This document shows, in pieces, positions 9,684-19,490 of a stretch of 64,000 bases of DNA. The DNA lies in assembly GCF_023910635.1 (NCBI RefSeq), contig NZ_JAAVVZ010000002.1, positions 1 to 64,000 of the forward strand. Reading direction: 5' to 3'. Position 1 is the first letter of the stretch; each line of letters begins with the position of its first letter. Source of the stretch: Sphingorhabdus sp. GTDB lineage: Bacteria; Pseudomonadota; Alphaproteobacteria; Sphingomonadales; Sphingomonadaceae. The notes beneath the pieces were generated by a model. The model was not told where the DNA came from, ran no database searches, and saw only the letters and a program-made list of their open reading frames with translations. Both the position numbers and the translations under genes were made by a program.

Positions 9684-10568
9684 TTAACGCGACCAGCGGG
9701 CGAAAATGGCGGTGGGCAAAAGCATGCCCCTGCCTTGTTCGCGTACCGCCAGCTCGCCAAATTCAACCTTGCCACCAAGGTCCGCAAATTGCGATTCCAA
9801 TAGCCCGCCCAATGCCAGCGCGGACATGCGCACGGCGTAGACGGTTAAAAACAAAAATTTCGATTCCGCATCCAACAGCTTGCGGCAATTGGCGATCAGT
9901 TCAGGCAAGTCTTCCTCAAGCCGCCACACTTCGCCTTCGGGGCCACGGCCATATTTGGGAGGGTCCAACAATATGCCGTCATAGCGTTTTTCGCGGCGTA
10001 CTTCGCGGGCAACGAATTTGGCGGCGTCATCGACGATCCAGCGGATGGGGCGGTCTGCCATGCCCGACATTTCGGCATTGGCCCGCGCTTGCCCAACCGA
10101 TTTCTTTGACGCATCAACATGCACCATCTGCGCGCCTGCCGCAGACAAAGCGAGCGTGCCAACGCCGGTATAGCCGAACAGGTTCATAGCAACCGGGTCG
10201 GCAACGCCCGCCAATTGCTCCCGCATCCAGCGCCACACCGGGTCCATATCTGGGAAGAAGCCCAAATGGCGAAACGGTGTGCAGGACGCGGTAAAATGCA
10301 CTTCGTCATTCCACGACAGTGGCCATCCATCCATGGGGACGGGTTTGTTGTTATACCAACGACCGCCGCCATCATCGTCTGATCCGGGAACAAATTCGGC
10401 GTCAGCGGGCCATTCGTCTAATGCCGGGGCCCACATCGCTTGCGGTTCAGGCCGGATGAAGCGGCGGTCGCCATAGGATTCATATTTGCGCCCATGACCT
10501 GAATCGATCAGCGTATAATCGCTGCGCGGTTCGCTGATCAGGGTGACGAAATCCGGTTCCATATTCAA
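9684..10568 (-). CDS. Class I SAM-dependent methyltransferase (RlmI/RlmK-like)
   Basis: A 294-residue protein resembling the catalytic half of large-subunit rRNA methyltransferases (PF10672). Motif I is VAMNLFGYTGVGTLALSAAGA, followed by VHVDASKKSVGQARANAEM, RWIVDDAAKF, and the motif IV YDGILLDPPKYGRGPEGEVW (DPPxYG). It lacks an N-terminal PUA domain, which RlmI has, so the RNA target is uncertain. Its start overlaps the stop of thrC by 4 bp, so the two are translationally coupled. Confidence 0.85.
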   Translation of the reverse strand: MNMEPDFVTLISEPRSDYTLIDSGHGRKYESYGDRRFIRPEPQAMWAPALDEWPADAEFVPGSDDDGGGRWYNNKPVPMDGWPLSWNDEVHFTASCTPFRHLGFFPDMDPVWRWMREQLAGVADPVAMNLFGYTGVGTLALSAAGAQMVHVDASKKSVGQARANAEMSGMADRPIRWIVDDAAKFVAREVRREKRYDGILLDPPKYGRGPEGEVWRLEEDLPELIANCRKLLDAESKFLFLTVYAVRMSALALGGLLESQFADLGGKVEFGELAVREQGRGMLLPTAIFARWSR

Positions 10569-11971
10569 CGCGTGGCGCGCGCCAACACATAATCACGCAC
10601 CGCATCATATTCACCGGGCAGAACATCAAAGCGTTCTTCGCGGTCAAATAATTGCGATACCCGCGCAGGCAAAGCGGGGCGCACGCCGGTGGCATTTTCA
10701 ACGGCGTCGGGGAATTTGGCGGGATGCGCTGTCGCCAATGTTACCACCGGCACCTCGGGGCGAATACCAGCATTGCGCGCAGCATGCAAAGCGATCGCGG
10801 TGTGCGGGTCGATGATTTGATCGGTCGCGCCATAGGCCCAACGCATGGCGGCCGACATCTGTTCGGCATCGGTGCGTGCGCTGGTGAGTAACGTCGCCTT
10901 TTTACGCATTTCGGGCGACAGCACCATCTTGCCCATTTTTTCGAACCACTTCATCCGCGCGCCCGTGGTGGTGCCATCACGGCCCTCCAGATCGAACAAT
11001 AAGCGTTCAAAATTGCTCGACACCTGAATATCCATAGATGGCGATGCCGTCGGGGTCACGCCAAGCACCGAATAGTCCCCTTTTGACAAGGCGCGGTGCA
11101 AAATATCGTTGATGTTGGTGGCAACAATCAGGCGCTCAATGGGAAGACCCATTTGCGCGGCAACATAGCCAGCAAACACATCGCCAAAATTTCCGGTAGG
11201 TACCGAAAATGCGACCTTGCGCTCGGGGCCGCCCAAGCGAAGCGCGGCGTAGAAATAATAGACCACTTGCGCCATCAGGCGGGCCCAATTGATCGAATTG
11301 ACCGCAGATAAGGTTAGCGGACCGTTGACATCGCTGTCGTTGAACATCCGCTTCACCATCGCTTGGGCGTCATCAAAGCTGCCACCAATGGCGATGTTAT
11401 GGACATTTGGCGCAAGGATGGTTGTCATCTGCCGCCGCTGCACATCGGACACGCGGTTGTGCGGATGCAACATGAAAATCTCAATCTGCGCACGTCCGGC
11501 AACGGCATCAATCGCGGCTGAGCCGGTGTCACCAGAGGTTGCGCCGACAATCGTCAGTTTTGTGTCAGTACCCGACAGAAAGCGCACAAAAAACTGCCCC
11601 AGCAATTGCAGCGCCACATCCTTGAACGCCAAGGTCGGGCCGTGGAACAGCTCAAGTAACCAATGCTGGCCATCCAACTGCACCAAAGGCGTAACCGCTG
11701 TATGGGCAAAGGAGCCATAAGCCTTGGCGCACAGGCCCTTCAGCTCCGCCTCGTCCAATACGCCCACGGTAAAAGGTGCCATGACACGCGCGGCGAGATC
11801 CACATAAGACAGCCCGCGCATCGCGGCGATTTCTTGCGATGAAAATTGCGGCCAGTGCCGGGGCACATATAGCCCGCCGTCGCTTGCCAGCCCTGTCAGC
11901 GTGACGCCTGCAAAATCAAGATTGTCTGCGTTGCCGCGCGTGCTGATATATTCTGTTCTATTAATCGCCAT
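10565..11971 (-). CDS. thrC: Threonine synthase
   Basis: Start at 11969-11971 (MAINRTEYISTRG) is preferred over an upstream in-frame start because the family begins with Y-x-S/T-T-R-G. The 468-residue PLP enzyme converts O-phosphohomoserine to threonine. Visible features are GLASDGGLYVP, the PLP lysine segment FHGPTLAFKDVALQ, VGATSGDTGSAAIDA, the phosphate-binding VPTGNFGDVFAGY and the C-terminal HPAKFPDAVENATG. Length fits the class-I bacterial enzyme. Downstream it is coupled to a methyltransferase gene. Confidence 0.95.
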   Translation of the reverse strand: MAINRTEYISTRGNADNLDFAGVTLTGLASDGGLYVPRHWPQFSSQEIAAMRGLSYVDLAARVMAPFTVGVLDEAELKGLCAKAYGSFAHTAVTPLVQLDGQHWLLELFHGPTLAFKDVALQLLGQFFVRFLSGTDTKLTIVGATSGDTGSAAIDAVAGRAQIEIFMLHPHNRVSDVQRRQMTTILAPNVHNIAIGGSFDDAQAMVKRMFNDSDVNGPLTLSAVNSINWARLMAQVVYYFYAALRLGGPERKVAFSVPTGNFGDVFAGYVAAQMGLPIERLIVATNINDILHRALSKGDYSVLGVTPTASPSMDIQVSSNFERLLFDLEGRDGTTTGARMKWFEKMGKMVLSPEMRKKATLLTSARTDAEQMSAAMRWAYGATDQIIDPHTAIALHAARNAGIRPEVPVVTLATAHPAKFPDAVENATGVRPALPARVSQLFDREERFDVLPGEYDAVRDYVLARATR

Positions 11972-12012
11972 AACGCGCACGCGGTTAACCGCAGCGCCGC
12001 ATTTACGCAAGA

Positions 12013-13596
12013 TTATTGCAAGTCAGCGCGGACGAATTCGGCACATCTTTCCCCAATCATGATGCTTGGCGCATTGGTGTTTCCAGAAACAAGACGGGGC
12101 ATGATGCTGGCATCGGCCACATATAACCCTTCTATGCCCCGATATTTCAGGCACGAGTCAACAACATCATCGGCATTCGGCCCCATGCGGCAGGTGCCAA
12201 CCGGGTGGTATACGGTGTCGGCGCGGCTGCGGATCAGGTCGTCCAAGGCCGCGTCGTCATTGATATCAACCGGATGCCGGTTCTTACCATTATAAGCGGC
12301 AAGCGCAGGCGCTTCGAATATACGATGCATCGCGCGCACACCGGCGCGCAGTGTTGCCATGTCGCGGTCATCGCTTAAAAAGGCCGGGTCAATAACCGGA
12401 GCGACTTTGGCGTCCGCTGATGCCAAACGCACGGTCCCACGGCTTTCAGGGCGCAGAACGCAGGCATGGCAGCTAAAGCCATGGCCTTTCACTTTGGAAC
12501 GGCCATGGTCTTCCAGCATGGCGGGCACGAAATGATATTGGATGTCGGGCGCGGGCAAGCTTGGGTCCGAACGCCAAAATCCGCCTGCCTCGGCAAAGCA
12601 GGTGGTCATCACGCCCGTGCGCTTGCGGCGATGTTCGATGATAGCCATGACCATCTTGGCCGTGCCAGCCAGCGAATCGCCGAAGAAATCATCCTTGGAT
12701 TGGGTTTCAAAGCTGGAGACATAATCGATATGGTCTTGCAGGTCGGAACCAATTGCGGCCTTGTCATCAACAACGTCGATGCCACGCTCTCGCAAATGTT
12801 CGGCTGGTCCCATTCCGGATAGCATCAGGATCTGCGGCGAACCAAATGCGCCTGCCGATAATATGACGGCCCCGCGCGCCTTGATCGTCCGGCGTTTGCG
12901 GCCCTGACGGATGACAACGCCCGTCGCGCGGCCATTTTCGACGATGATCTTTTCGGTCAGTGCGCCAGTCAGCACCGCCATACGGTCACGCGCCGGCTCA
13001 ACATAAGCGCGCGCAGCGGTCCAGCGTTCGCCGCCCTTTTGCGTGACTTGATACAGGCCAAAGCCGTCCTGCGTCGCGCCGTTGAAATCCGCATTTACGG
13101 GCAATTGCAATTCGGCTGCGGCTTCAACAAAGGCAAGGCTGCCCGCTTGGGGCCAGCGTTGATTGGAAACCGAAAGTGGCCCGCCCGATCCGTGAAATGC
13201 GTCTGCGCCGCGTTCATTATCTTCACAGCGTTTAAAAAACGGCAACACATCGTCATAGGACCAACCATCGCAGCCCAAGGCGGCCCAATTGTCATAGTCA
13301 TATTTATGGCCACGAATGTAGACCATCGCGTTGATCGCGCTCGACCCGCCAAGGCCCTTGCCGCGCGGTTGATAGCCTGTGCGGCCATTCAGGCCCTTTT
13401 GCGGAACGGTTTCATATTTATAATTGGACGCATTGCGGATGAACGGCATGAAGCCGGGCGTCTTGATCAACATATTATTGTTGGTGCCGCCTGCCTCAAT
13501 CAAGCAGACCTTATATTTGCCACCTTCGGACAGCCGTCCGGCGGCTGCGCTGCCTGCGGAACCTCCGCCGATAACAATGATGTCGAATTCGTCCAT
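12013..13596 (-). CDS. GMC-family flavin oxidoreductase (choline dehydrogenase-like)
   Basis: A 527-residue FAD enzyme. The N-terminal dinucleotide motif is DIIVIGGGSAGSAAAGRLSE, followed by the GMC signature 1 region GKGLGGSSAINAMVYIRGH and signature 2 GAFGSPQILMLSGMGP. The C-terminal YHPVGTCRMG holds the catalytic His, and NTNAPSIMIGERCA ends the domain. A GGGAG ribosome binding site precedes the ATG. These enzymes oxidise primary or secondary alcohols; the substrate is not deducible. It stands alone between thrC and the sterol-desaturase operon. Confidence 0.9.
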   Translation of the reverse strand: MDEFDIIVIGGGSAGSAAAGRLSEGGKYKVCLIEAGGTNNNMLIKTPGFMPFIRNASNYKYETVPQKGLNGRTGYQPRGKGLGGSSAINAMVYIRGHKYDYDNWAALGCDGWSYDDVLPFFKRCEDNERGADAFHGSGGPLSVSNQRWPQAGSLAFVEAAAELQLPVNADFNGATQDGFGLYQVTQKGGERWTAARAYVEPARDRMAVLTGALTEKIIVENGRATGVVIRQGRKRRTIKARGAVILSAGAFGSPQILMLSGMGPAEHLRERGIDVVDDKAAIGSDLQDHIDYVSSFETQSKDDFFGDSLAGTAKMVMAIIEHRRKRTGVMTTCFAEAGGFWRSDPSLPAPDIQYHFVPAMLEDHGRSKVKGHGFSCHACVLRPESRGTVRLASADAKVAPVIDPAFLSDDRDMATLRAGVRAMHRIFEAPALAAYNGKNRHPVDINDDAALDDLIRSRADTVYHPVGTCRMGPNADDVVDSCLKYRGIEGLYVADASIMPRLVSGNTNAPSIMIGERCAEFVRADLQ

Positions 13597-13663
13597 ATCG
13601 CCTGCTCCCTCTTAATGAGAGGGTTTAAGCGGACGATTAATTACTGGCAAGGGTGTAAATCGG

Positions 13664-14575
13664 CTATGCGTTTACGACCGGCTCAGCCTCGGCTTGCTGG
13701 CTCTCCAGCCATTGCGCACGAATGCTGTCCGATGTGTCCCGGCTGCCGTCATGGCTCCAGCCCGGAGGACGCCATATATAAGAAAATTTATGCCGCCATG
13801 GTGCGGACCATAGGTCCTGGGCGATGCCGATCCATTCATGAAACACGCTCCACAACAGGTTGAACGTGCCCAATTGCTTGACGATGCCATAGCGGATCTT
13901 TTCGCCTTCGACTTCCTCTGTAAAGGTGCCGAAGATGCGGTCCCAGATGATGAAGGTCCCTGCGTAATTCCGGTCCAGATAGCGCGGGTTGGTCGCATGG
14001 TGGACGCGGTGATGGCTTGGCGTGTTCATGACATATTCGACCCAGCGCGGGAATTTGTAAATTGCCTCGGTGTGGATCCAGAATTGATAAATGAGATTGA
14101 ACGCGCCGACGAACAACAGCATCGCAGGATGAAAACCCAAAAATGCCAAAGGTATGCGAAAGATAAAGCCAAGCGCGATAAAGCCAGTCCATGTTTGGCG
14201 CAAAGCCGTCGATAGATTATAATGCTGGCTACTGTGATGGTTCACATGGCTTGCCCAGAACCAGCGCACGCGGTGCCCCGAACGATGCGCCCAATAATAT
14301 GCAAGATCATCGAGTACAAAGCATAAGGGCCACGCCCACCAGACCCAGCCGATATCGAAAAAGCGTTGTTCGTATATCCACATGGCAAGGCTGAACACCA
14401 ACGCGCCCGACAATGCGCCGGCAACGGTGCTGCCCGTGCCCAAGGCGAGCGATGTCAGCGTATCGCGCGGTTCATATTTCTCTGGCGCGCGGCGCCGCGC
14501 CCATAACATCTCTGCGACGATCAGGATGATGAACGCCGGAACCGCATAATCAATTGGGCTGAACAGTTCAGGCAT
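13664..14575 (-). CDS. Sterol desaturase / fatty acid hydroxylase family membrane protein
   Basis: A 303-residue membrane protein with several hydrophobic segments in the first 140 residues. The diiron histidine clusters are visible: HRSGHRVRWFWASHVNHHSSQHYN (HX4H and HX2HH types) and HHRVHHATNPRYLDRNYAG. This is the fatty acid hydroxylase superfamily (PF04116), which in sphingomonads includes carotenoid and hopanoid/lipid modifying enzymes. The start lies inside the last codons of the upstream 138-residue gene (8 bp overlap). Confidence 0.88.
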   Translation of the reverse strand: MPELFSPIDYAVPAFIILIVAEMLWARRRAPEKYEPRDTLTSLALGTGSTVAGALSGALVFSLAMWIYEQRFFDIGWVWWAWPLCFVLDDLAYYWAHRSGHRVRWFWASHVNHHSSQHYNLSTALRQTWTGFIALGFIFRIPLAFLGFHPAMLLFVGAFNLIYQFWIHTEAIYKFPRWVEYVMNTPSHHRVHHATNPRYLDRNYAGTFIIWDRIFGTFTEEVEGEKIRYGIVKQLGTFNLLWSVFHEWIGIAQDLWSAPWRHKFSYIWRPPGWSHDGSRDTSDSIRAQWLESQQAEAEPVVNA

Positions 14576-14984
14576 ATGGGCGTCCTATATTCAAATGGCG
14601 CAGGCCAGCCGCCCAATGCGACGCTTGCGCGCCCAGATTGAGTGTCACCGAGCCAAAGGTTTTTTCGCCTGTGCCGACGGTGAGGAAATTGTGGTCAAGC
14701 CGCGCTTCATTATGGTGGTCGAGAAGCCGCCCTACCCATTGCACGCCATGCCGCCGCACCAAAAGGTGCCGACCATCGGCATCGCGCATCAACGCGGCGA
14801 TACCGGCCTTGTCGATGGCAATTTCGACGGGTTCGAACCCGCATAAAGACTCACGGGCAATCTCGCGCGCTTGTTCTTCGCTGCGGATGCGGACGTCGCC
14901 GCCGAGTTTCCAGAATCGCGCAAGCCAAGCGATGAACACAATTGCGGCGATGGACCCCGCTAGCTTGAGCAATTCTGCTGTCAC
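14568..14984 (-). CDS. Membrane-anchored hypothetical protein
   Basis: A 138-residue protein I do not recognise. It has one N-terminal hydrophobic segment (LLKLAGSIAAIVFIAWLARFW) then a soluble domain with charged residues and beta-like stretches (RHLLVRRHGVQWVGRLL). Overlap of its start with the upstream phosphatase-like gene (4 bp) and of its end with the sterol-desaturase gene (8 bp) shows the three form one translational unit, so it probably works with the desaturase at the membrane. Confidence 0.7.
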   Translation of the reverse strand: MTAELLKLAGSIAAIVFIAWLARFWKLGGDVRIRSEEQAREIARESLCGFEPVEIAIDKAGIAALMRDADGRHLLVRRHGVQWVGRLLDHHNEARLDHNFLTVGTGEKTFGSVTLNLGAQASHWAAGLRHLNIGRPYA

Positions 14985-15412
14985 GAAGCCCGCCCGCGCA
15001 GCATATCCATCATCGCGGTCACTGGCGTTACATCATAACCGGCATCCGCTGCCTTTTCGGCCAATACGGCAGGATGATCGCCCTTGGACGCCTGCGCCAA
15101 GGCCCATAACAAGGTCGAGCGCGTGCCGGATCGGCAATAGGCCAGCACTTTGCCGTCGGCCTTGTCCAATGCATCGGCCATTGCGCTGACTTGCCATTCG
15201 GCAAAGCCCGCATGCGTGACTGGAATGGCGACATAGTCCAACCCGGCGGCCCGCGCGGCGCATTCAATTTCTGCACCGGGCGTTTGATCGGCGGATTCAT
15301 CTTCGGGGCGGTTGTTGATGATAAGCGTTACGCCCGCTTGCGCAGCGGCCATGACATCAGCGACGTCAATTTGCGGCGCTACCAGAATATGGTCAGTGAG
15401 TTTGCGAAACAT
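14981..15412 (-). CDS. TIGR01244-type phosphatase / rhodanese-like protein
   Basis: A 143-residue protein with the dual-specificity-phosphatase-like P-loop YCRSGTRSTLLWALA (C-x-x-G-x-R) and the upstream strand TLIINNRPEDESADQTPGAEIECAA, matching the small TIGR01244/DUF442 family also found fused to beta-lactamase-like sulfur dioxygenases (BlhA). The true reaction of the free-standing form is debated: phosphatase or sulfur transfer. First gene of a three-gene unit with the membrane protein and sterol desaturase. Confidence 0.8.
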   Translation of the reverse strand: MFRKLTDHILVAPQIDVADVMAAAQAGVTLIINNRPEDESADQTPGAEIECAARAAGLDYVAIPVTHAGFAEWQVSAMADALDKADGKVLAYCRSGTRSTLLWALAQASKGDHPAVLAEKAADAGYDVTPVTAMMDMLRGRAS

Positions 15413-15518
15413 TCAAAAAATCCCATCATATAATCGCCTTAGCCGACGACAATCAAACCGCCATATTTTAATCCGCAATCGATAACAAGGAAGGACAATG
15501 CCGCGATGTCCTTCGGTC

Positions 15519-17285
15519 CTAAAATTGCGCGATTACCGAGAGAAATTCTGCGCCATAAGCCTCTAGCTTACGCGCACCGACGCCGCTGATCCGGCCCAAG
15601 GCACGGATATCGGCTGGCCGGGTCAGCGCCATTTCGCGCAAGGTCGCGTCATGGAAAATGACATAAGGCGGTACGCCGACATTTTCGGCCAATGCCCGGC
15701 GTTTGGCGCGCAAGGCCTCAAATAACGGGTTGCCAATGGGGTTGTCGGGTCGGCCCGGGCGCCGTGTGTTGCCGGGTTTTACCACAGCGATCTCAATCTT
15801 TTGGTCGCCGCGCATGATGATGCGGGCATCGCCGCCTAGTTTCAGGCCGCCATGTTCGTTAGCGACCAACGCGCCGCGCGCCTGCAAGGCACGCGACAAG
15901 GGCTTCAGCATAGCTGCCTCGGTCCGGTTCACTATGCCAAACACCGAAAGCTGGTCATGCCCGAATTGCGTAATCCGCTCGTCTATATTCCCCAGCAGGA
16001 CCTTTTCCAAATGGCCCATGCCGAATCTCTGACCCGTCCGATAGGCGGCGGACAGCAATTTGCGGGACAGCTCGGTCGCGTCGTGCACGTCGGGCGCATG
16101 CAAGCAATTGTCGCAATTGCCGCATGTTTCGGCCGGGCTTTCGCCAAAGTGGCGCAGCAACACCGCGCGGCGGCAGCCAGGGGTTTCCACCAAATGCGAC
16201 AAGGCGGCAACGCGCGCCAATTCCGCTTCACGCCGCTCAGGTGGTAACTCGCTCAAGCGTCCACGCGCGCGGGTGAAGTCGCCTGCTGACCACAGCATAT
16301 GCGCCACCGCCGGGTCCCCATCGCGCCCCGCCCGCCCGCTTTCCTGATAGTAAGATTCAATAGATTTCGGCAGGCCAGCATGCACGACAAAGCGGACATC
16401 GGGCTTGTCGATACCCATGCCGAAGGCGACCGTTGCGACCATGACCATGTCTTCGGAGGACACAAATTCGGCCTGTGCCCGGGCGCGCGTTTGTGGTTCC
16501 ATGCCGGCATGATAAAATAAAGCCCTGCGGCCCGTCTCGGCAATCTGGGCTGCGATTTTTTCGGTGCGGTCGCGGGTTTGGGCGTAGACAATGCCTGCGC
16601 CCTGCAAGCCCTTGACCAATGACGCAATGCCGCTGTTCGGTGCGGCTTCGGCTATGTAGCGGATGTTGGGGCGGTCAAAACCCGCCACCATGACGCCATC
16701 TTTGGCTATGCCCAATTGTTCGGCAATATCGTCGCGTGTATGGGTGTCGGCAGTGGCGGTCAGCGCGAGGCGCGGCACATGCGCAAAGTCATCAAGCAAT
16801 GGCCGCAACAAACGATAATCGGGCCGGAAATCATGGCCCCATTCGGACACGCAATGCGCCTCATCAATCGCAAAGAGGGATATCTTCGTTTCACGCAGCA
16901 GGCTGCGAAACTCCTGACCCGATGCTCGTTCCGGCGCGACATATAATAGGTCCAACTCGCCCGCACGGAATCGCTTTATGGTTTCGGCGCGATTGTCGTC
17001 GGCGGAGGTCAGTGTCGCGGCGCGAATGCCCACGGCATCGGCCGCGCGCATTTGGTCATGCATGAGCGCGATCAGCGGCGATATGACGATACAGGTGCCA
17101 TCCATGATCACGGCGGGCAATTGATAGCAAAGCGACTTGCCCGCGCCCGTTGGCATGATCGCGAGCGTGCGCTGACCCGCCAGAACGCGCGTAACCACTT
17201 GTTCCTGTTGCCCGCGAAAGCCGGCAAAGCCGAACAAGCGGTGCAAAACATCGGCTGGCGTAGGGGAGGGAACGACGGAGGCCAT
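15519..17285 (-). CDS. recQ: ATP-dependent DNA helicase RecQ
   Basis: A 588-residue 3'-5' helicase. Motifs in order: the N-terminal [14 protein letters not shown], Walker [62 protein letters not shown], the RecQ zinc cluster ([13 protein letters not shown] then CGNCDNC), the winged-helix region ([18 protein letters not shown]) and a C-terminal HRDC domain ([20 protein letters not shown]). Full length and typical order. It acts in recombination repair and fork restart. A hairpin (AAGGACA...TGTCCTT, about 15493-15516) lies just after the stop. Confidence 0.95.
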   Translation of the reverse strand: MASVVPSPTPADVLHRLFGFAGFRGQQEQVVTRVLAGQRTLAIMPTGAGKSLCYQLPAVIMDGTCIVISPLIALMHDQMRAADAVGIRAATLTSADDNRAETIKRFRAGELDLLYVAPERASGQEFRSLLRETKISLFAIDEAHCVSEWGHDFRPDYRLLRPLLDDFAHVPRLALTATADTHTRDDIAEQLGIAKDGVMVAGFDRPNIRYIAEAAPNSGIASLVKGLQGAGIVYAQTRDRTEKIAAQIAETGRRALFYHAGMEPQTRARAQAEFVSSEDMVMVATVAFGMGIDKPDVRFVVHAGLPKSIESYYQESGRAGRDGDPAVAHMLWSAGDFTRARGRLSELPPERREAELARVAALSHLVETPGCRRAVLLRHFGESPAETCGNCDNCLHAPDVHDATELSRKLLSAAYRTGQRFGMGHLEKVLLGNIDERITQFGHDQLSVFGIVNRTEAAMLKPLSRALQARGALVANEHGGLKLGGDARIIMRGDQKIEIAVVKPGNTRRPGRPDNPIGNPLFEALRAKRRALAENVGVPPYVIFHDATLREMALTRPADIRALGRISGVGARKLEAYGAEFLSVIAQF

Positions 17286-17367
17286 CGGAACGCCCTAGCG
17301 TGACCGAAGTGCCAATGACAGAGCCGACATGTATTTGTTCTAAGTCGCTTGTGGATAGTGCGTGATT

Positions 17368-19188
17368 TTACGCGGCGGGAACGGCCTCTTCTTCGGCTTC
17401 GCTTTGCTGGCGCGCCCACATGTCGGCATACAGGCCATTTTTGCGCAGCAATTGCAGATGCGTTCCCTTCTCCGCCACACGCCCCGCCTCAAGCACGATA
17501 ATCTGATCCGCGTTCACGACGGTCGAAAGCCGGTGTGCGATGATGATGGTGGTGCGGCGTTCCGAAATACGTTCGAGCGTTGCTTGAATTTCCGACTCAG
17601 TCCGGCTGTCCAAGGCGCTGGTGGCTTCATCGAGGATCAACACCGGCGGATTTTTGAGCAAAGTGCGGGCAATCGCCACGCGCTGCTTTTCACCGCCGGA
17701 TAGTTTTAACCCGCGCTCGCCAACCTTGGCGGCATATTGGTCGGGCAGCGAATCGATGAAGCCGTGGATCGATGCGCCGCGCGCGGCCTCTTCGATTTCG
17801 GCTTGATTGGCACCTTCGCGGCCATAGCCGATATTATAGCCGATGGTGTCGTTGAACAAAACGGTATCCTGCGGAACGATACCGATTGCGCTGCGCAGGC
17901 TGGATTGCGTAACATCGCGCACATCCTGCCCATCAATGGTGATACGACCGCCGGTAATATCGTAAAAACGATAGAGCAGGCGCGCGATGGTCGACTTGCC
18001 CGCACCCGATGGGCCAACCACGGCGAGCGTATGGCCGGGCTTTATGTCGAAGCTGACGCCGTTTAATATTTGCCGCTCCGCGTCATAAGCGAAATATACA
18101 TCGTCAAACACCAGCGCGCCGCCATGGACTACCAATGCGGGTGCGTTTGGTTTGTCGGTGATTTCGGCTTGGGTATCGATAAGCGCAAACATTGCGGCCA
18201 TATCAGTCAGGCCTTGGCGTATTGTGCGATACACCATGCCCAGCATGTCCAAGGGCCGGAAAAGCTGCGCCAGCAAGGTATTCACCGTCACCACGTCGCC
18301 TGTGGTAAATTGCCCGCGTGACCAGCCCCAAACGACATAACCCATGGCCCCAGCCATCATGAGGTTGGTGATCAGCGATTGCCCAATGTTCAGCGCGGCG
18401 AGCGAGTTTTCAGATTTGACGGCGGCATTGGCATAATGTTGCACCACCTCGGCATAACGGCGGGTCTCGCGCTTTTCTGCGTTAAAATATTTGACCGTTT
18501 CGTAGTTCAAAAGGCTGTCGACGGACTTGGCAACGGTCTGCGTGTCGAGCTCGTTCATTTCCTCGCGCAATTTGTTGCGCCAGTTGGTGATTAGGGTCGT
18601 GTAAACAATGTAGCTGACGACCATGATCAGCGTGGCAATGACCATGCCCCAACCAAATGAAATCTTGAAATAAACGGAGACTAAAAACAGCTCTAGCAAG
18701 GTAGGCGCGATGTTGAACAAAAGGAAATAGAGCATGATGTCGATGCTCTTGGTCCCGCGTTCAATCACCTTGGTAACCGCGCCTGTCCGCCGGTTCATGT
18801 GGAACCGCATCGACAGATTATGCAAATGGCTGAAGACATTTTCAGCCAGACGCCGCGTTGCTTCTTGACCGACGCGTTCAAAGACGATGTTGCGCAAATT
18901 GTCGAATAATACCCCGCCGAAACGCGCACCGGCATAAGCGGCGACCAATGCGATGGCGATGGCGACGCTGTCTTCCATGCCCGGCACCATGCGGTCGATA
19001 GCCCGGCCGTAGAGCCATGCCATGCTGAGCTGGATGAGTTTTGAGACAACCACCAGCAGTAAGGCAAAGACAATGCGGACGCGCAAACCCGCTTCGTTCT
19101 TCGGCCATAAATACGGCAAGAATCGCCGCATGACGGCGAAATCTGGCTTAGTATCGTTGGTGGGAGTTAATGGTGGCACAAGGGCCAT
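17368..19188 (-). CDS. ABC transporter ATP-binding/permease, Atm1/HMT type
   Basis: A 606-residue half-transporter: six membrane segments in the first ~330 residues, including the Atm1-typical MRFHMNRRTGAVTKVIERGTK and NFAEKRE-like FNAEKRETRRY, then a nucleotide-binding domain with VGPSGAGKSTIARLLYRF, IGIVPQDTVLFNDTI, LSGGEKQRVAIARTLLKNP and LDEATSALD. Bacterial Atm1 proteins export glutathione-bound metals or sulfur species. It is the last gene before recQ and appears to have its own promoter in the 32 bp to the upstream small ORF or to be read through. Confidence 0.92.
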   Translation of the reverse strand: MALVPPLTPTNDTKPDFAVMRRFLPYLWPKNEAGLRVRIVFALLLVVVSKLIQLSMAWLYGRAIDRMVPGMEDSVAIAIALVAAYAGARFGGVLFDNLRNIVFERVGQEATRRLAENVFSHLHNLSMRFHMNRRTGAVTKVIERGTKSIDIMLYFLLFNIAPTLLELFLVSVYFKISFGWGMVIATLIMVVSYIVYTTLITNWRNKLREEMNELDTQTVAKSVDSLLNYETVKYFNAEKRETRRYAEVVQHYANAAVKSENSLAALNIGQSLITNLMMAGAMGYVVWGWSRGQFTTGDVVTVNTLLAQLFRPLDMLGMVYRTIRQGLTDMAAMFALIDTQAEITDKPNAPALVVHGGALVFDDVYFAYDAERQILNGVSFDIKPGHTLAVVGPSGAGKSTIARLLYRFYDITGGRITIDGQDVRDVTQSSLRSAIGIVPQDTVLFNDTIGYNIGYGREGANQAEIEEAARGASIHGFIDSLPDQYAAKVGERGLKLSGGEKQRVAIARTLLKNPPVLILDEATSALDSRTESEIQATLERISERRTTIIIAHRLSTVVNADQIIVLEAGRVAEKGTHLQLLRKNGLYADMWARQQSEAEEEAVPAA

Positions 19189-19220
19189 ATAGGTATTTTA
19201 GCGCAAAGCACAAAGGCCCA

Positions 19221-19490
19221 TCAGGCCTTGTTCGACAGCAGCAGCCAACTCGCAACGCCGTTTATGGCGGTGTAGGCGGCGTAGAGGAGCACTACCACCA
19301 AGGATTGCGCATTGGCCAACCACATGGCACCGATGAGCAAAGCCAGTTCAATAGCGTAGCTTCCATAAGGACCGAAATGCCGACCGAAATAGCGCTTTGT
19401 CTCTTCGACAAAAGGGTGCCCAGATTCCGCCACCGCTTTGTGCATACAAAAATTGGCGATGCCCAATATAAAGCAGACGGTTAGGGTCAC
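19221..19490 (-). CDS. Small membrane protein of unknown function
   Basis: An 89-residue protein with a GTG start (19488-19490) that overlaps the stop of the AI-2E-type permease gene by four bases (GTGA), a sign of real translation. Three hydrophobic stretches are visible: LTVCFILGIANFC, SYAIELALLIGAMWLA and SLVVVLLYAAYTAINGVASWLLL. No motif that I recognise. It ends the pyrE-pdxJ-acpS-lepB-permease run. Confidence 0.65.
   Translation of the reverse strand: MTLTVCFILGIANFCMHKAVAESGHPFVEETKRYFGRHFGPYGSYAIELALLIGAMWLANAQSLVVVLLYAAYTAINGVASWLLLSNKA

Noticed and set aside
15493-15516. AAGGACA/TGTCCTT hairpin after recQ as an intrinsic terminator
   Set aside because: Stem is short and not followed by a U-run; too weak to list.
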